DNA of 12,841 bases from Dysgonomonas sp. (GCA_003523545.1 DQAM01000435.1:1-12841); one strand, 5' to 3'. Counted from the first letter of the stretch, positions 1 to 5,913 are shown. Made by a program: numbers and translations. Notes: generated from the sequence alone by a model not told the origin.

Positions 1-100
1 GGATTGCAAATTCATCATCGTGCGATCCATTGTTGCAAGCGGTCAGGAATATGGCAACCAGCGTACAGATTATTGTATATTGATATTTTGCTTGTCTCAT
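1..100 (-). CDS. Lipoprotein, N-terminal fragment (cut by window edge)
   Basis: Reading the minus strand from an ATG at 100-98 gives 33 codons that run off the left edge. The product begins MRQAKYQYTI and continues into a hydrophobic stretch ending in the lipobox LTAC, with the predicted lipidated cysteine at residue 22, followed by polar residues (NNGSHDDEF). This is a classic signal peptidase II signal, so the protein is probably anchored to the outer membrane. The start is well supported: its A is shared with the last base of the upstream OmpA-protein stop codon (TAATG), and a GGAGG lies 7 bases upstream. Tight coupling to an OmpA-family gene suggests a shared surface structure. Bacteroidales fimbrial clusters often pair OmpA-domain proteins with lipoprotein anchor subunits, but too little is visible here to assign this one. 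Seen: lipobox and coupling. Inferred: fimbrial or other surface role. Confidence 0.8.
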   Translation of the reverse strand, partial: MRQAKYQYTIICTLVAIFLTACNNGSHDDEFAI

Positions 101-1293
101 TATTTTTCCTCCGTTTTAGTTTCCACCCGGCGGGCTTTAGCATCGTCGGTAGCATGGTTGTCTATACCTTTGCCTGTGGCATGGATGCGCCCGGCAGGTA
201 TGCCGTTGCTTACGAGCCATTTTTTTACAGCTTCGGCGCGTTGGTGCGATATACGGTTATTGATGGCTACCGATCCCCGGTTATCGCACCACCCGGTGAG
301 GGTTATCTTCATCTCAGGCTCTTCCAGAAGAATGGCCAATATTTCTTGTAAGTTCTCTCTTTGACCGGGAGCGGGGCGGATAGAATTGAATGCGAAAAAG
401 ATGGTGGGAAAGGTTACGGTTAGCTGCTCCACTTGTGTTACTTGTGTTACTGTTTGCTTTTCTTCGATGGGTTGGGCCACTTCGATGATTATCGTTGGTT
501 GCTCAACAAGGGGGGCTGTTTCCACTTCGACAGGCGTTGCCGGGGTATGGAGTTGTCTTGGTTTAGGCTTCTTCCCGAATGTCCAACCCAAGCGCATGCC
601 GCTTTCCCAGATGTAGTTTTTCTGATGGATATGCTGAGGCATACCGTCTATTTGGCTGCCTGTGAGCCAGATGATTCCGCTGTATATGCCGAGCGATAGA
701 TTCTGATTGATCCGGTAGTTCATAGAAAGATTACCTCCAGCCCCCAAATGCCAGTTATTATCTCCCTTCATCACCTGTTTGTCACCATCCCTTGTTTTGA
801 TACGAGCCTTAGTGCCTGTCACTGCCAACAACGGAGATACTTCCAGCGTCAACCGCCTCTCGGAGTTTCGGCTGAATAGTTGGAGCACATCCACATTTAG
901 CTGTAAACCATAACGTTGCAGGCTTACCTCACTGTATAAGTCGGCATAACTCCAACCGTCTTCGCCCAGAACGGGGACCAGATAGCGGTTTTCATCCGCT
1001 CCGAGCCAGTAGGCAGTGCAGCAATCACGTGCACTCATACCGAAACTTCCCCATGCCGCCTGCGCTTCAAGGGACAGTATGGGATTTAAGTGGTAGCCGC
1101 AAAACAGTCCACCCGAATATCCGAGCCGGATTTTGTCTGACCCGAAACTATTGAATGTGTTGATTCCGAAAGGCACTCCGCCTTGCAAGCCGATGTACCA
1201 ACTTTCCTTGGGGTGAGTATTTTCTTTTTGAATGTTTTGTGCCTGAAGTGTAGTGCAGAGCAGGCAGAGAGATATGAATGCGTATCTGACCAT
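100..1293 (-). CDS. OmpA-family outer membrane protein (beta-barrel plus peptidoglycan-binding domain)
   Basis: A 397-aa protein. Residues 1-18 form a signal peptide (MVRYAFISLCLLCTTLQA, cut before Q). Residues 30-240 alternate aromatic and polar residues with repeated glycines (for example WYIGLQGGVPFG and the closing GMRLGWTFG), as in a small beta-barrel. Residues 241-292 are a Pro/Val/Glu/Gln-rich linker. Residues 293-395 are an OmpA-like domain with the diagnostic pattern GWCDNRGS, N..IS.QRAEAV and G.GIDN....AKARR. D337 and R352 occupy the positions that bind diaminopimelate in the family. The protein should sit in the outer membrane and grip peptidoglycan. It opens an operon whose next gene, a lipoprotein, overlaps its stop codon by one base. 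A TAnnTTTG box lies about 29 bp upstream, with a repeated candidate operator beyond it. A role in a fimbrial or other surface assembly operon is plausible but inferred from family context only. Confidence 0.88.
   Translation of the reverse strand: MVRYAFISLCLLCTTLQAQNIQKENTHPKESWYIGLQGGVPFGINTFNSFGSDKIRLGYSGGLFCGYHLNPILSLEAQAAWGSFGMSARDCCTAYWLGADENRYLVPVLGEDGWSYADLYSEVSLQRYGLQLNVDVLQLFSRNSERRLTLEVSPLLAVTGTKARIKTRDGDKQVMKGDNNWHLGAGGNLSMNYRINQNLSLGIYSGIIWLTGSQIDGMPQHIHQKNYIWESGMRLGWTFGKKPKPRQLHTPATPVEVETAPLVEQPTIIIEVAQPIEEKQTVTQVTQVEQLTVTFPTIFFAFNSIRPAPGQRENLQEILAILLEEPEMKITLTGWCDNRGSVAINNRISHQRAEAVKKWLVSNGIPAGRIHATGKGIDNHATDDAKARRVETKTEEK
108..112 (-). promoter_or_regulatory. Shine-Dalgarno site for the lipoprotein gene
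   Basis: On the minus strand GGAGG lies 7 bases before the lipoprotein ATG, inside the last codons of the OmpA gene. Strong Shine-Dalgarno sites are rare among the other genes here. Together with the TAATG overlap it supports coupled translation and confirms the lipoprotein start. Confidence 0.6.
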
Positions 1294-1321
1294 TTATCCT
1301 AATTAGAGAATTATATCTTTG

Positions 1322-1329
1322 CAAAATTA
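1322..1329 (-). promoter_or_regulatory. Candidate -7 box of the OmpA operon
   Basis: The minus strand reads TAATTTTG, matching the Bacteroidota -7 consensus TAnnTTTG, about 29 bp before the OmpA-protein ATG. The expected start site near 1315 gives a leader of roughly 22 nt. I see no clear -33 TTG at the usual 19-21 bp spacing (a TTG is present 25 bp upstream), which would fit a promoter that needs an activator. A second match, TATCTTTG on the plus strand at 1314-1321, has no plus-strand gene near it and is ignored. Confidence 0.5.
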
Positions 1330-1370
1330 GGATGAATAATTGAGTAAGGCTGACCAAAACGTACAAATCG

Positions 1371-1384
1371 AATCCGCAGATCGT
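1371..1384 (-). promoter_or_regulatory. Candidate operator, copy 1 (ACGATCTGCGGATT)
   Basis: A 14-bp motif read on the minus strand, lying 41 bp upstream of the -7 box of the OmpA operon. It differs from copy 2 (1429-1442) at one base and from copy 3 (3001-3014) at two. It points the same way as OmpA transcription, just as copy 3 points the same way as transcription of the regulator genes. Position and orientation fit an activator site. The binding protein is unknown; the 7TM-AraC-like proteins encoded at 3084-5403 are the obvious candidates (inference). Confidence 0.5.
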
Positions 1385-1415
1385 ACTAATTAGTGTTTAT
1401 GGGGTGATAAAACAG

Positions 1416-1504
1416 CAAAAGTTGAATTACGATTTGCGGATTATTTTACTTATAATTATTTATGAATCAATGCATTTAATGATTAATGAGTAATTATTTT
1501 ACTT
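1416..1504. repeat. Left arm of an imperfect direct repeat flanking the muramidase cassette
   Basis: Compared by eye with 2980-3070. Both start CAAAAGT. Both contain TTGAATTRCGATTTGCGGATTA (1422-1443 against 2994-3015; 21 of 22 identical). Both continue with AATTATTTAT plus a partly matching AT-rich stretch (17 of about 22) and TAATTA near the end. Small gaps separate the matching blocks. The right arm is the promoter region of the regulator operon; the left arm seems to be a decayed copy that has lost the TAnnTTTG box. The 12-base stretch ATTATTTTACTT also repeats within this arm, at 1440-1451 and 1493-1504. Confidence 0.5.
1429..1442 (+). promoter_or_regulatory. Candidate operator, copy 2 (ACGATTTGCGGATT)
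   Basis: This copy is inverted relative to copy 1, with 44 bp between them, and lies just beyond the 3' end of the minus-strand cassette genes. No gene starts downstream of it on the plus strand. It lies in a segment (1416-1504) resembling the upstream region of the regulator genes (2980-3070), so it is probably an orphaned duplicate, although it could also act on the nearby OmpA promoter. Confidence 0.45.
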
Positions 1505-1975
1505 GTGAGGGTTATTTTTTATGGTTTCTACAAAGTGTACCTCTCTAACCCCCATTTTAGCAATAGAATCGGATATTACCCAAACAACAGCGACCTCATA
1601 GGTATCGGATTCCACTTTATCCGTAAAGCACAAATACCCATTCTTATTGCAAAGCGGGTAGAGGTAGCAAATATGTATAGCTTCCGGCACGACCGTAATT
1701 ATTTTTTTCTTATCTGTACACATACTTAGAAAAATTTCATAGGCCTCCTGATAAGATCCAACCCGTACCATTCGTTTTTCCGGTTGAAAACGGCTGAATG
1801 ATTGTCCTATGGGCTTGCCATTAGTAAACAAGACCCTGAGCATCGGATCTTTCTCATATTCATTGGGTTTGATACAGTTTTCTCTTCTGTATGCCATGAT
1901 AGAACCCATAATTATGGCAATCAACAAAGCTATCATTCCTATATTCTTTACTATTTCAATCTTTTTGGATTGCAT
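1499..1975 (-). CDS. Single-pass membrane protein of unknown function, partner of the muramidase
   Basis: A 158-aa protein I do not recognise. A short basic N-terminus (MQSKKIEIVKN) precedes one hydrophobic helix at about residues 12-29 (IGMIALLIAIIMGSIMAY) followed by RR. The remaining roughly 125 residues look soluble and mixed alpha/beta, with four cysteines (for example ICYLYPLC near the middle). The helix has no clear cleavage site, so an inner-membrane anchor is likelier than a secreted form; which side the C-terminal part faces cannot be settled from sequence. The ATG lies inside the end of the muramidase gene: the two overlap by 20 bp in different frames, a strong sign of one transcript and coupled translation. 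This pairing with a cell-wall hydrolase suggests an inhibitor or immunity protein, a spanin or holin-like helper, or a localisation factor. None of these is proven. Confidence 0.7.
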   Translation of the reverse strand: MQSKKIEIVKNIGMIALLIAIIMGSIMAYRRENCIKPNEYEKDPMLRVLFTNGKPIGQSFSRFQPEKRMVRVGSYQEAYEIFLSMCTDKKKIITVVPEAIHICYLYPLCNKNGYLCFTDKVESDTYEVAVVWVISDSIAKMGVREVHFVETIKNNPHK

Positions 1976-2768
1976 ATTTCCGGTAGGCAGCAGCTAGTTT
2001 TTCATCGTAACGATTTTGAGCATAGCCGGGGCCATTGTAGTGACGGGCAAATTCTGTCCAATTGAGGGACTGTAGGTATTGGCTCCATTTATTTGTTTGC
2101 AGGAAACGTACGAATAATTCCAATTGCTTTCCTTCGCTTTGGGACATTTGTTCTACAAATTCTACTACATCTTGACAGCCACACGCAGCATAGTTAAATC
2201 CCATAATCTGAAACATTCCCCAGCTGGCGGAACTGTAGGCGGCAGTTCTGTTGATTTTTTTTGCCTGTTCCAGACGTTCGTATTCTTTAAGTCCCCCTTT
2301 ATAATGGTGTTTTGTCCATTTTGGATAGAGAATATCTTCATTGTTGGTTATTACATCCTCCGGATGGATGTTTTGTTTCTTTAGTTGACTCCAGAAAATA
2401 TGTCCTTCGAATAATATAGCCGGATATCCCGGTTTGAAAAAGCCTCCTTTACCTCCGGTTTCCACTTCCTGAACAGCTTTTACTACGGCCACCTCTACGT
2501 GGAGCTGTCCGGCAGCATTGATAAAATCCGAATCGGATAGTTTGTATGCTTTCAATTCCAGGGCACCATCGTCGTTTAATCGGTTCCATGTCTGATTGCC
2601 CACAATACCATCGGGAGATAGATTTTGTGAACGTTGGAAAAGGCATACAGCTTCTTCCGTTTTCTGGTTAAAGAACCCTGAGAGTTCTACAGTAAATCCC
2701 CATTTACACAATAGTTTTTGTAAGATAAGTACATCTGGCTCATCTGAATTTCGTTTCAGTAACTTCAT
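1956..2768 (-). CDS. N-acetylmuramidase with N-terminal peptidoglycan-binding domain
   Basis: A 270-aa protein. Residues 1-66 resemble a PG_binding_1 domain (ILQKLLCKWGF, GFFNQKTEEAVCLFQRSQ, PDGIVGNQTWNRL). Residues 75-266 match the N-acetylmuramidase (DUF3380) family known from phage endolysins: VKAVQEVETGG with the probable catalytic glutamate at 101 or 103, the ILFEGHIFW block, SASWGMFQIMGFNYAACG at 180-197, and FARHYNGPGYAQNRY near the end. The family cleaves the MurNAc-GlcNAc bond of peptidoglycan. There is no signal peptide or membrane helix, so the enzyme needs lysis, a dedicated secretion route or a helper to reach the wall. It overlaps the downstream membrane protein by 20 bp and follows a 51-codon ORF by 36 bp. 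No phage structural or type VI secretion genes are in the window, so phage endolysin, secreted antibacterial effector and housekeeping roles all remain open. Confidence 0.85.
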   Translation of the reverse strand: MKLLKRNSDEPDVLILQKLLCKWGFTVELSGFFNQKTEEAVCLFQRSQNLSPDGIVGNQTWNRLNDDGALELKAYKLSDSDFINAAGQLHVEVAVVKAVQEVETGGKGGFFKPGYPAILFEGHIFWSQLKKQNIHPEDVITNNEDILYPKWTKHHYKGGLKEYERLEQAKKINRTAAYSSASWGMFQIMGFNYAACGCQDVVEFVEQMSQSEGKQLELFVRFLQTNKWSQYLQSLNWTEFARHYNGPGYAQNRYDEKLAAAYRKYAIQKD

Positions 2769-2804
2769 ATTGTTTATTTATTTAATGATAAAAAATAAGA
2801 ATCA

Positions 2805-2960
2805 TTAGACTTTAGGTACACCTTCTCTGGAAATAAAATGAATAGTCATATCATGGATGTTTTCAAGACCCGGATCAAATTTTATCACAGCGATTTTCCG
2901 GTGTTTCTTCTGAATGGATAGATGTTTGAAATGCTGATAATCATCGGCTAATTTCACCAT
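2805..2960 (-). CDS. Small ORF of 51 codons upstream of the muramidase (possibly a gene remnant)
   Basis: The minus strand encodes MVKLADDYQHFKHLSIQKKH and continues through a charged, globular-looking sequence (RKIAVIKFDPGLENIHDMT) to IHFISREGVPKV and TAA. Codon use and amino acid balance look protein-like. The frame stays open for six more codons upstream of the ATG (YYFLSR) before a TGA, and I see no ribosome site, so this may be the 3' remnant of a longer gene rather than a complete small protein. It is on the same strand as the muramidase, 36 bp before its start, and would be first in that operon. I do not recognise the family. It lies just inside the right flanking repeat of the cassette. 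Confidence 0.4.
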   Translation of the reverse strand: MVKLADDYQHFKHLSIQKKHRKIAVIKFDPGLENIHDMTIHFISREGVPKV

Positions 2961-3000
2961 GCGGGAAAGGAAATAGTATCAAAAGTGCAATAATTGAATT

Positions 3001-3014
3001 GCGATTTGCGGATT
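3001..3014 (+). promoter_or_regulatory. Candidate operator, copy 3 (GCGATTTGCGGATT)
   Basis: Lies 46 bp upstream of the TAnnTTTG box of the regulator operon and points in the direction of transcription. This is nearly the same geometry as copy 1 relative to the OmpA promoter (41 bp). That suggests co-regulation of the two units and possibly autoregulation (inference). Confidence 0.5.
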
Positions 3015-3060
3015 AATTAGCAATTATTTATTGATTAATAGATATATACAGATAATTAAT

Positions 3061-3068
3061 TACCTTTG
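3061..3068 (+). promoter_or_regulatory. Candidate -7 box of the regulator operon
   Basis: TACCTTTG matches TAnnTTTG. Transcription would begin near 3075, leaving a leader of only about 9 nt to the ATG at 3084, or 18 nt to the in-frame ATG at 3093. No good -33 TTG is seen at 19-21 bp; the nearest, at 3031-3033, is 27 bp away. Confidence 0.5.
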
Positions 3069-3083
3069 ACATACATTTATAAG

Positions 3084-4289
3084 ATGACGATAATGCAGAT
3101 CATTATTACCTGGTTTCCATTTGTTGTATCGTTGCTGTGCATAGCCTTTATGATGATGGCACGATATGAGATTGTAAGGTATCCTGACCGCCGGATGATG
3201 GATGCTACGATATGGTACTTAACCATCATTGCTGGCACTTTCGCCTCATGGATATGCTATTTGTTGTGGCCTGAGGCTTATGTGGGTGCTTTCGCCTTGT
3301 GTTATTTCTGCTCGTCATTTACAACAGTCGCTCTCTACCGGGTGATATGTGAAATTACGCTGACACGCTTTTTGTGGTGGCACTATTTTATCCCTATCGT
3401 GATGACACTAATTGTGTTGATATGGTCGTCGATGATACCGCCCGAGGTAAAGCTGGGCATTGTCCATGGACTGGGAAAGCATGATCCGAATTATCCTGCA
3501 TTTTCTGCGGTGTTCACTTCGGTGCTTGTCACTAAGTCGGTTTTTAACCTATTATATGCATCACAGTCAGTTAAGCGCTATCTGTCCTATCGCGGAAAAA
3601 TGAAAGCGGATACCCCGAAACCATATATGCTTCAATGGCTCAAGACGGTGCTTATACTGGTTTGCGCATCCGTGTTTATACCAGTACTCACACTTGTGAT
3701 AGGGAAAAACAATACGGGGGTAGTGGCAATAAACTCTGCTGCCGTTTCCTGCTCAGTGGTCTGCCTCATAATGACCGTAAATGTGCTGAAAGGAAACTAT
3801 CCTGTCAGAGAAAAGCGTAGGATCATAGTCTCGGAAGCAGTAATTGAACCCGATAAGCCACGGAAACGAAGGACAGTAATCCGTCCCGAAAACAAGATCG
3901 ACAAGGAGGAATTGGCAGATTTTAAAAATAAAGTAGTCACCTACTTTAACGCTGAAAAGCCCTATCTCGACCCCAAACTGAAACTTGAAACGCTGGCGGA
4001 ACAAATGGGGTATACCCGCAACTGCTTTTCGGCCCTTGTCAATCAGGCTTACCGGATGAATTTCAATACATTTATCAACCGTTGGCGGCTTAAAGAGTTA
4101 GCGGCGATCAGCAAAGCCTCAGCGACAAAGCGACTTTCACGCGCCCGGCAGGTTATTCTGGCAGGGTTCGGGAGTTACGACAGTTACCAACGAGCAGAGC
4201 AACACGCAGAAGCCACCAAAGCAAAACGCTCCCAAAAACCGAAAAAGGTTACAGACACTAACCGATCGAAAAAAAATGATAATGGATAA
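3084..4289 (+). CDS. Seven-transmembrane regulator with AraC-like helix-turn-helix (first of tandem pair)
   Basis: A 401-aa protein. About seven hydrophobic helices fill residues 3-237 (for example IIITWFPFVVSLLCIAFMMM and the last, VVCLIMTVNVL). A basic linker (about 240-275, with KPRKRR) follows. Residues 280-340 then match the first half of an AraC/XylS DNA-binding domain: YLDPKLKLETLAEQMGYTR, CFSALVNQAYRMNFNTFINRWRL. The second helix-turn-helix is only partly recognisable (ILAGFGSYDSYQRAEQ), without the usual GxxPxxyR ending, and is replaced by a Lys/Arg-rich tail. Seven helices would place the DNA-binding part in the cytoplasm, making this a membrane-embedded one-component regulator. I chose the ATG at 3084: an upstream TTG at 3066 lies inside the -7 box. 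The gene overlaps the next by 14 bp. Targets are unknown; shared operators suggest itself and the OmpA operon. Signal unknown. Confidence 0.75.
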   Translation: MTIMQIIITWFPFVVSLLCIAFMMMARYEIVRYPDRRMMDATIWYLTIIAGTFASWICYLLWPEAYVGAFALCYFCSSFTTVALYRVICEITLTRFLWWHYFIPIVMTLIVLIWSSMIPPEVKLGIVHGLGKHDPNYPAFSAVFTSVLVTKSVFNLLYASQSVKRYLSYRGKMKADTPKPYMLQWLKTVLILVCASVFIPVLTLVIGKNNTGVVAINSAAVSCSVVCLIMTVNVLKGNYPVREKRRIIVSEAVIEPDKPRKRRTVIRPENKIDKEELADFKNKVVTYFNAEKPYLDPKLKLETLAEQMGYTRNCFSALVNQAYRMNFNTFINRWRLKELAAISKASATKRLSRARQVILAGFGSYDSYQRAEQHAEATKAKRSQKPKKVTDTNRSKKNDNG

Positions 4290-5403
4290 TACCGTCATAC
4301 TCTCCTTGCTTACCCTATCATTACCCGCGATAACAGCCCTGACTTGTATCGTGTTACTAATGTCTTTTTACAATAAATCCAAAGATGCGAACACCCGTAG
4401 TCTGTATAGTGCCCTGCTGTTTTTTTTCGTGTTAATCGCTTTTAACTGGATATATGGAATAATATATGTATGTCAATGTGAAGTGCTGCCCAAAATTGAT
4501 CCATTTATTTATTGTACTTACCTTCTGGTGCAGGTAACACTTTATCGTTACACTTATATTCTGACTTCATTACCTGAGGAAAAAAAATTTTCGAAAAAAC
4601 ATTATATCATTCCCACTGCCGTATTATTGATCACAGTGGGCTGGTCGCTGTTTATTCCGGATGCGGAAAAAATCTACTCAGCCACCCATGTAGATCCCAC
4701 AGGCTCTCATTTTCCCTTCTATCATGCATGGGTTAATACAAGGTATTGGGGCAGAGCAATATTGAGCCTGATATATATGGTTTTAGCCGTGCAGCGTATC
4801 ATGCGCTACAGGCGTGAGATTGCGGATTACTCAGCCGATTCGGACAGAAGTTCATCGAACTGGCTCTTGTTAAGCGTGCTCTTGATGTTGCCAATGGTTA
4901 TCATACCATTAGGCATTTCATTGTTTGGCCCGCTGAATGCGTTGACCTCGGTGGGTTGGATTATTCCTGCAATATTGATTGTTATCCACATGGTGGTACT
5001 CTGTTATTTCACGATCACGGATTATTATGTAATCATCGAAGAAAACACAACAGAAAATAACATAGATGCCTCTGTACCAACGACTACAGATATGATCGCA
5101 TTGAATAAAAAGATATTTGAGGAATATATTTCCCGTAAAAAGCCCTACCTCAACCCAATGCTGAAGATTACCGACTTATGCGTTGATTTACACACTAATC
5201 GCACCTATCTCTCTGCTTTTATCAACAAGGGATATGGCATGAATTTCCGACAATATGTGAACAGCCTGAGATTAAAGGATGCGGCCAAACTGCAACTTGA
5301 CAATGAATACTCTAATGAAGAAAAAGAGGAGCTGATTCGGAGTGTAGGTTTTGGGAGTATGCGGAGTTATCTGCGGGCGAGAAATGGAAACGCCACGATC
5401 TGA
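4276..5403 (+). CDS. Seven-transmembrane regulator with AraC-like helix-turn-helix (second of tandem pair)
   Basis: A 375-aa paralogue of the preceding gene with the same plan. About seven hydrophobic helices lie in residues 6-252 (for example LSLPAITALTCIVLLMSF and the last, IIPAILIVIHMVVLCYF). A short linker leads to an AraC-like region at about 278-340: YISRKKPYLNPMLKITDLCV, NRTYLSAFINKGYGMNFRQY and VNSLRLKDAAKL. A partial second helix-turn-helix (EELIRSVGFGSMRSYLRAR) is cut short by the stop, so the family's C-terminal signature is missing. The ATG at 4276 overlaps the first regulator's end by 14 bp; a second ATG at 4282 is also possible, and neither has a clear ribosome site. The pair is surely co-transcribed and may act as a heterodimer. 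Known AraC-type proteins need two helix-turn-helices to bind well, so pairing of two incomplete domains is an attractive but unproven idea. Confidence 0.75.
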   Translation: MIMDNTVILSLLTLSLPAITALTCIVLLMSFYNKSKDANTRSLYSALLFFFVLIAFNWIYGIIYVCQCEVLPKIDPFIYCTYLLVQVTLYRYTYILTSLPEEKKFSKKHYIIPTAVLLITVGWSLFIPDAEKIYSATHVDPTGSHFPFYHAWVNTRYWGRAILSLIYMVLAVQRIMRYRREIADYSADSDRSSSNWLLLSVLLMLPMVIIPLGISLFGPLNALTSVGWIIPAILIVIHMVVLCYFTITDYYVIIEENTTENNIDASVPTTTDMIALNKKIFEEYISRKKPYLNPMLKITDLCVDLHTNRTYLSAFINKGYGMNFRQYVNSLRLKDAAKLQLDNEYSNEEKEELIRSVGFGSMRSYLRARNGNATI

Positions 5404-5534
5404 GATCAACCGATAACATATTCCAGGCATGTGTCTCGTTTCTCTAGCCTGTAAAGAAAACTCGCGTGCGTTTTGTTATTCTTCAACTCAGGATAGCTAT
5501 TTACCGACATAAATATGTGAGTAAAAAAGTGGTG

Positions 5535-5555
5535 GATAAGTTATCACTTGTGATA
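5535..5555. promoter_or_regulatory. Two overlapping palindromes, possible protein-binding site
   Basis: GATAA-G-TTATC (5535-5545) overlaps TATCAC-TT-GTGATA (5542-5555); both are perfect. Dyads of this size are typical of dimeric regulator sites and lie about 75 bp upstream of the promoter-like box at 5629-5636. Chance occurrence in AT-rich DNA is possible. Confidence 0.3.
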
Positions 5556-5628
5556 GAATTGTAAGGGAAAGACAAATGGCAAACCGAAGTATTTGGATAA
5601 TCTTTAACTGAATAACGAGAGATTATAC

Positions 5629-5636
5629 TATCTTTG
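5629..5636 (+). promoter_or_regulatory. Orphan -7-like box upstream of the hairpin-rich segment
   Basis: TATCTTTG matches TAnnTTTG. The predicted start is near 5643, about 50 nt before the outer arm of the 5696-5913 inverted repeat. No gene follows on this strand for over 3 kb, so if active it would make a non-coding transcript. No -33 TTG is found at 19-21 bp. A nine-codon ATG frame (5664-5693) lies between box and hairpin; I do not call it a gene. Confidence 0.35.
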
Positions 5637-5695
5637 CTATTGAAAAGTCGTTCTTTGGATTTTATGCAAAATGAGGTAAAAAAGCGAACTTAGCT

Positions 5696-5913
5696 CGTTT
5701 CTAAATCGTTACCTATTTAGGGAGGATTTATTGTAACTTGTTTATTATCAGCTAAAAATGCAAATAAAGGTGTCTTGCTATATGGAAAGTTAAGACTTTA
5801 TCAATATTACAAATTGCTGCAATTTCCTTCAAATAGCAGTTTTATTGAGTCTTATCGCTCTTTATCAATCGATTACAAAGAGGTAATTTTAGCGAAGTAA
5901 TGATTTAGAAACG
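5696..5913 (+). repeat. 218-bp multi-hairpin segment closed by a 17-bp inverted repeat (structured RNA or MITE candidate)
   Basis: The ends CGTTTCTAAATCGTTAC (5696-5712) and GTAATGATTTAGAAACG (5897-5913) are complementary at 16 of 17 bases, and the exception would be a G-U pair in RNA. Inside, TAAGACT plus CAAT (5791-5797, 5802-5805) pair with ATTG plus AGTCTTA (5844-5854), leaving a 4-base bulge. Within that lies the hairpin 5817-5825 / 5831-5839 (8 of 9 pairs, loop CCTTC). Immediately after, TCGCT (5855-5859) pairs with AGCGA (5891-5895). These arms fit together without conflict into a multi-branched fold. A promoter-like box lies upstream. The alternatives are a non-coding RNA or a non-autonomous inverted-repeat element; I see no target-site duplication and no transposase. 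Orientation is given from the promoter-like box only. Confidence 0.45.

Larger units (their letters stand above)
2980..3070. repeat. Right arm of the direct repeat, containing the regulator promoter
   Basis: Counterpart of 1416-1504. It carries the 22-bp core at 2994-3015, an AATTATTTATTGATTAAT stretch, and the intact -7 box at 3061-3068. Because this arm is the working upstream region of the regulator operon, it is likely the older copy. Confidence 0.5.

Noticed and set aside
4..364. Two overlapping open frames of about 115 codons on the plus strand
   Set aside because: They are antisense to the OmpA domain and the lipoprotein signal sequence and lack protein-like features.
3066..3083. TTG start giving a six-residue longer first regulator
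   Set aside because: The TTG is part of the TACCTTTG promoter box and would lie upstream of the transcript start.
5423..5453. CAGGC...GCCTG as a terminator after the regulator operon
   Set aside because: Only five pairs with a loop of about 19 bases and no T-run after it.
5664..5693. Nine-codon frame MQNEVKKRT ending just before the hairpin segment
   Set aside because: It is too short to support, with no ribosome site; a leader peptide is conceivable but there is no downstream gene to attenuate.
5696..5913. Retron msr-msd RNA
   Set aside because: The paired ends are reminiscent, but no reverse transcriptase gene is present anywhere nearby.
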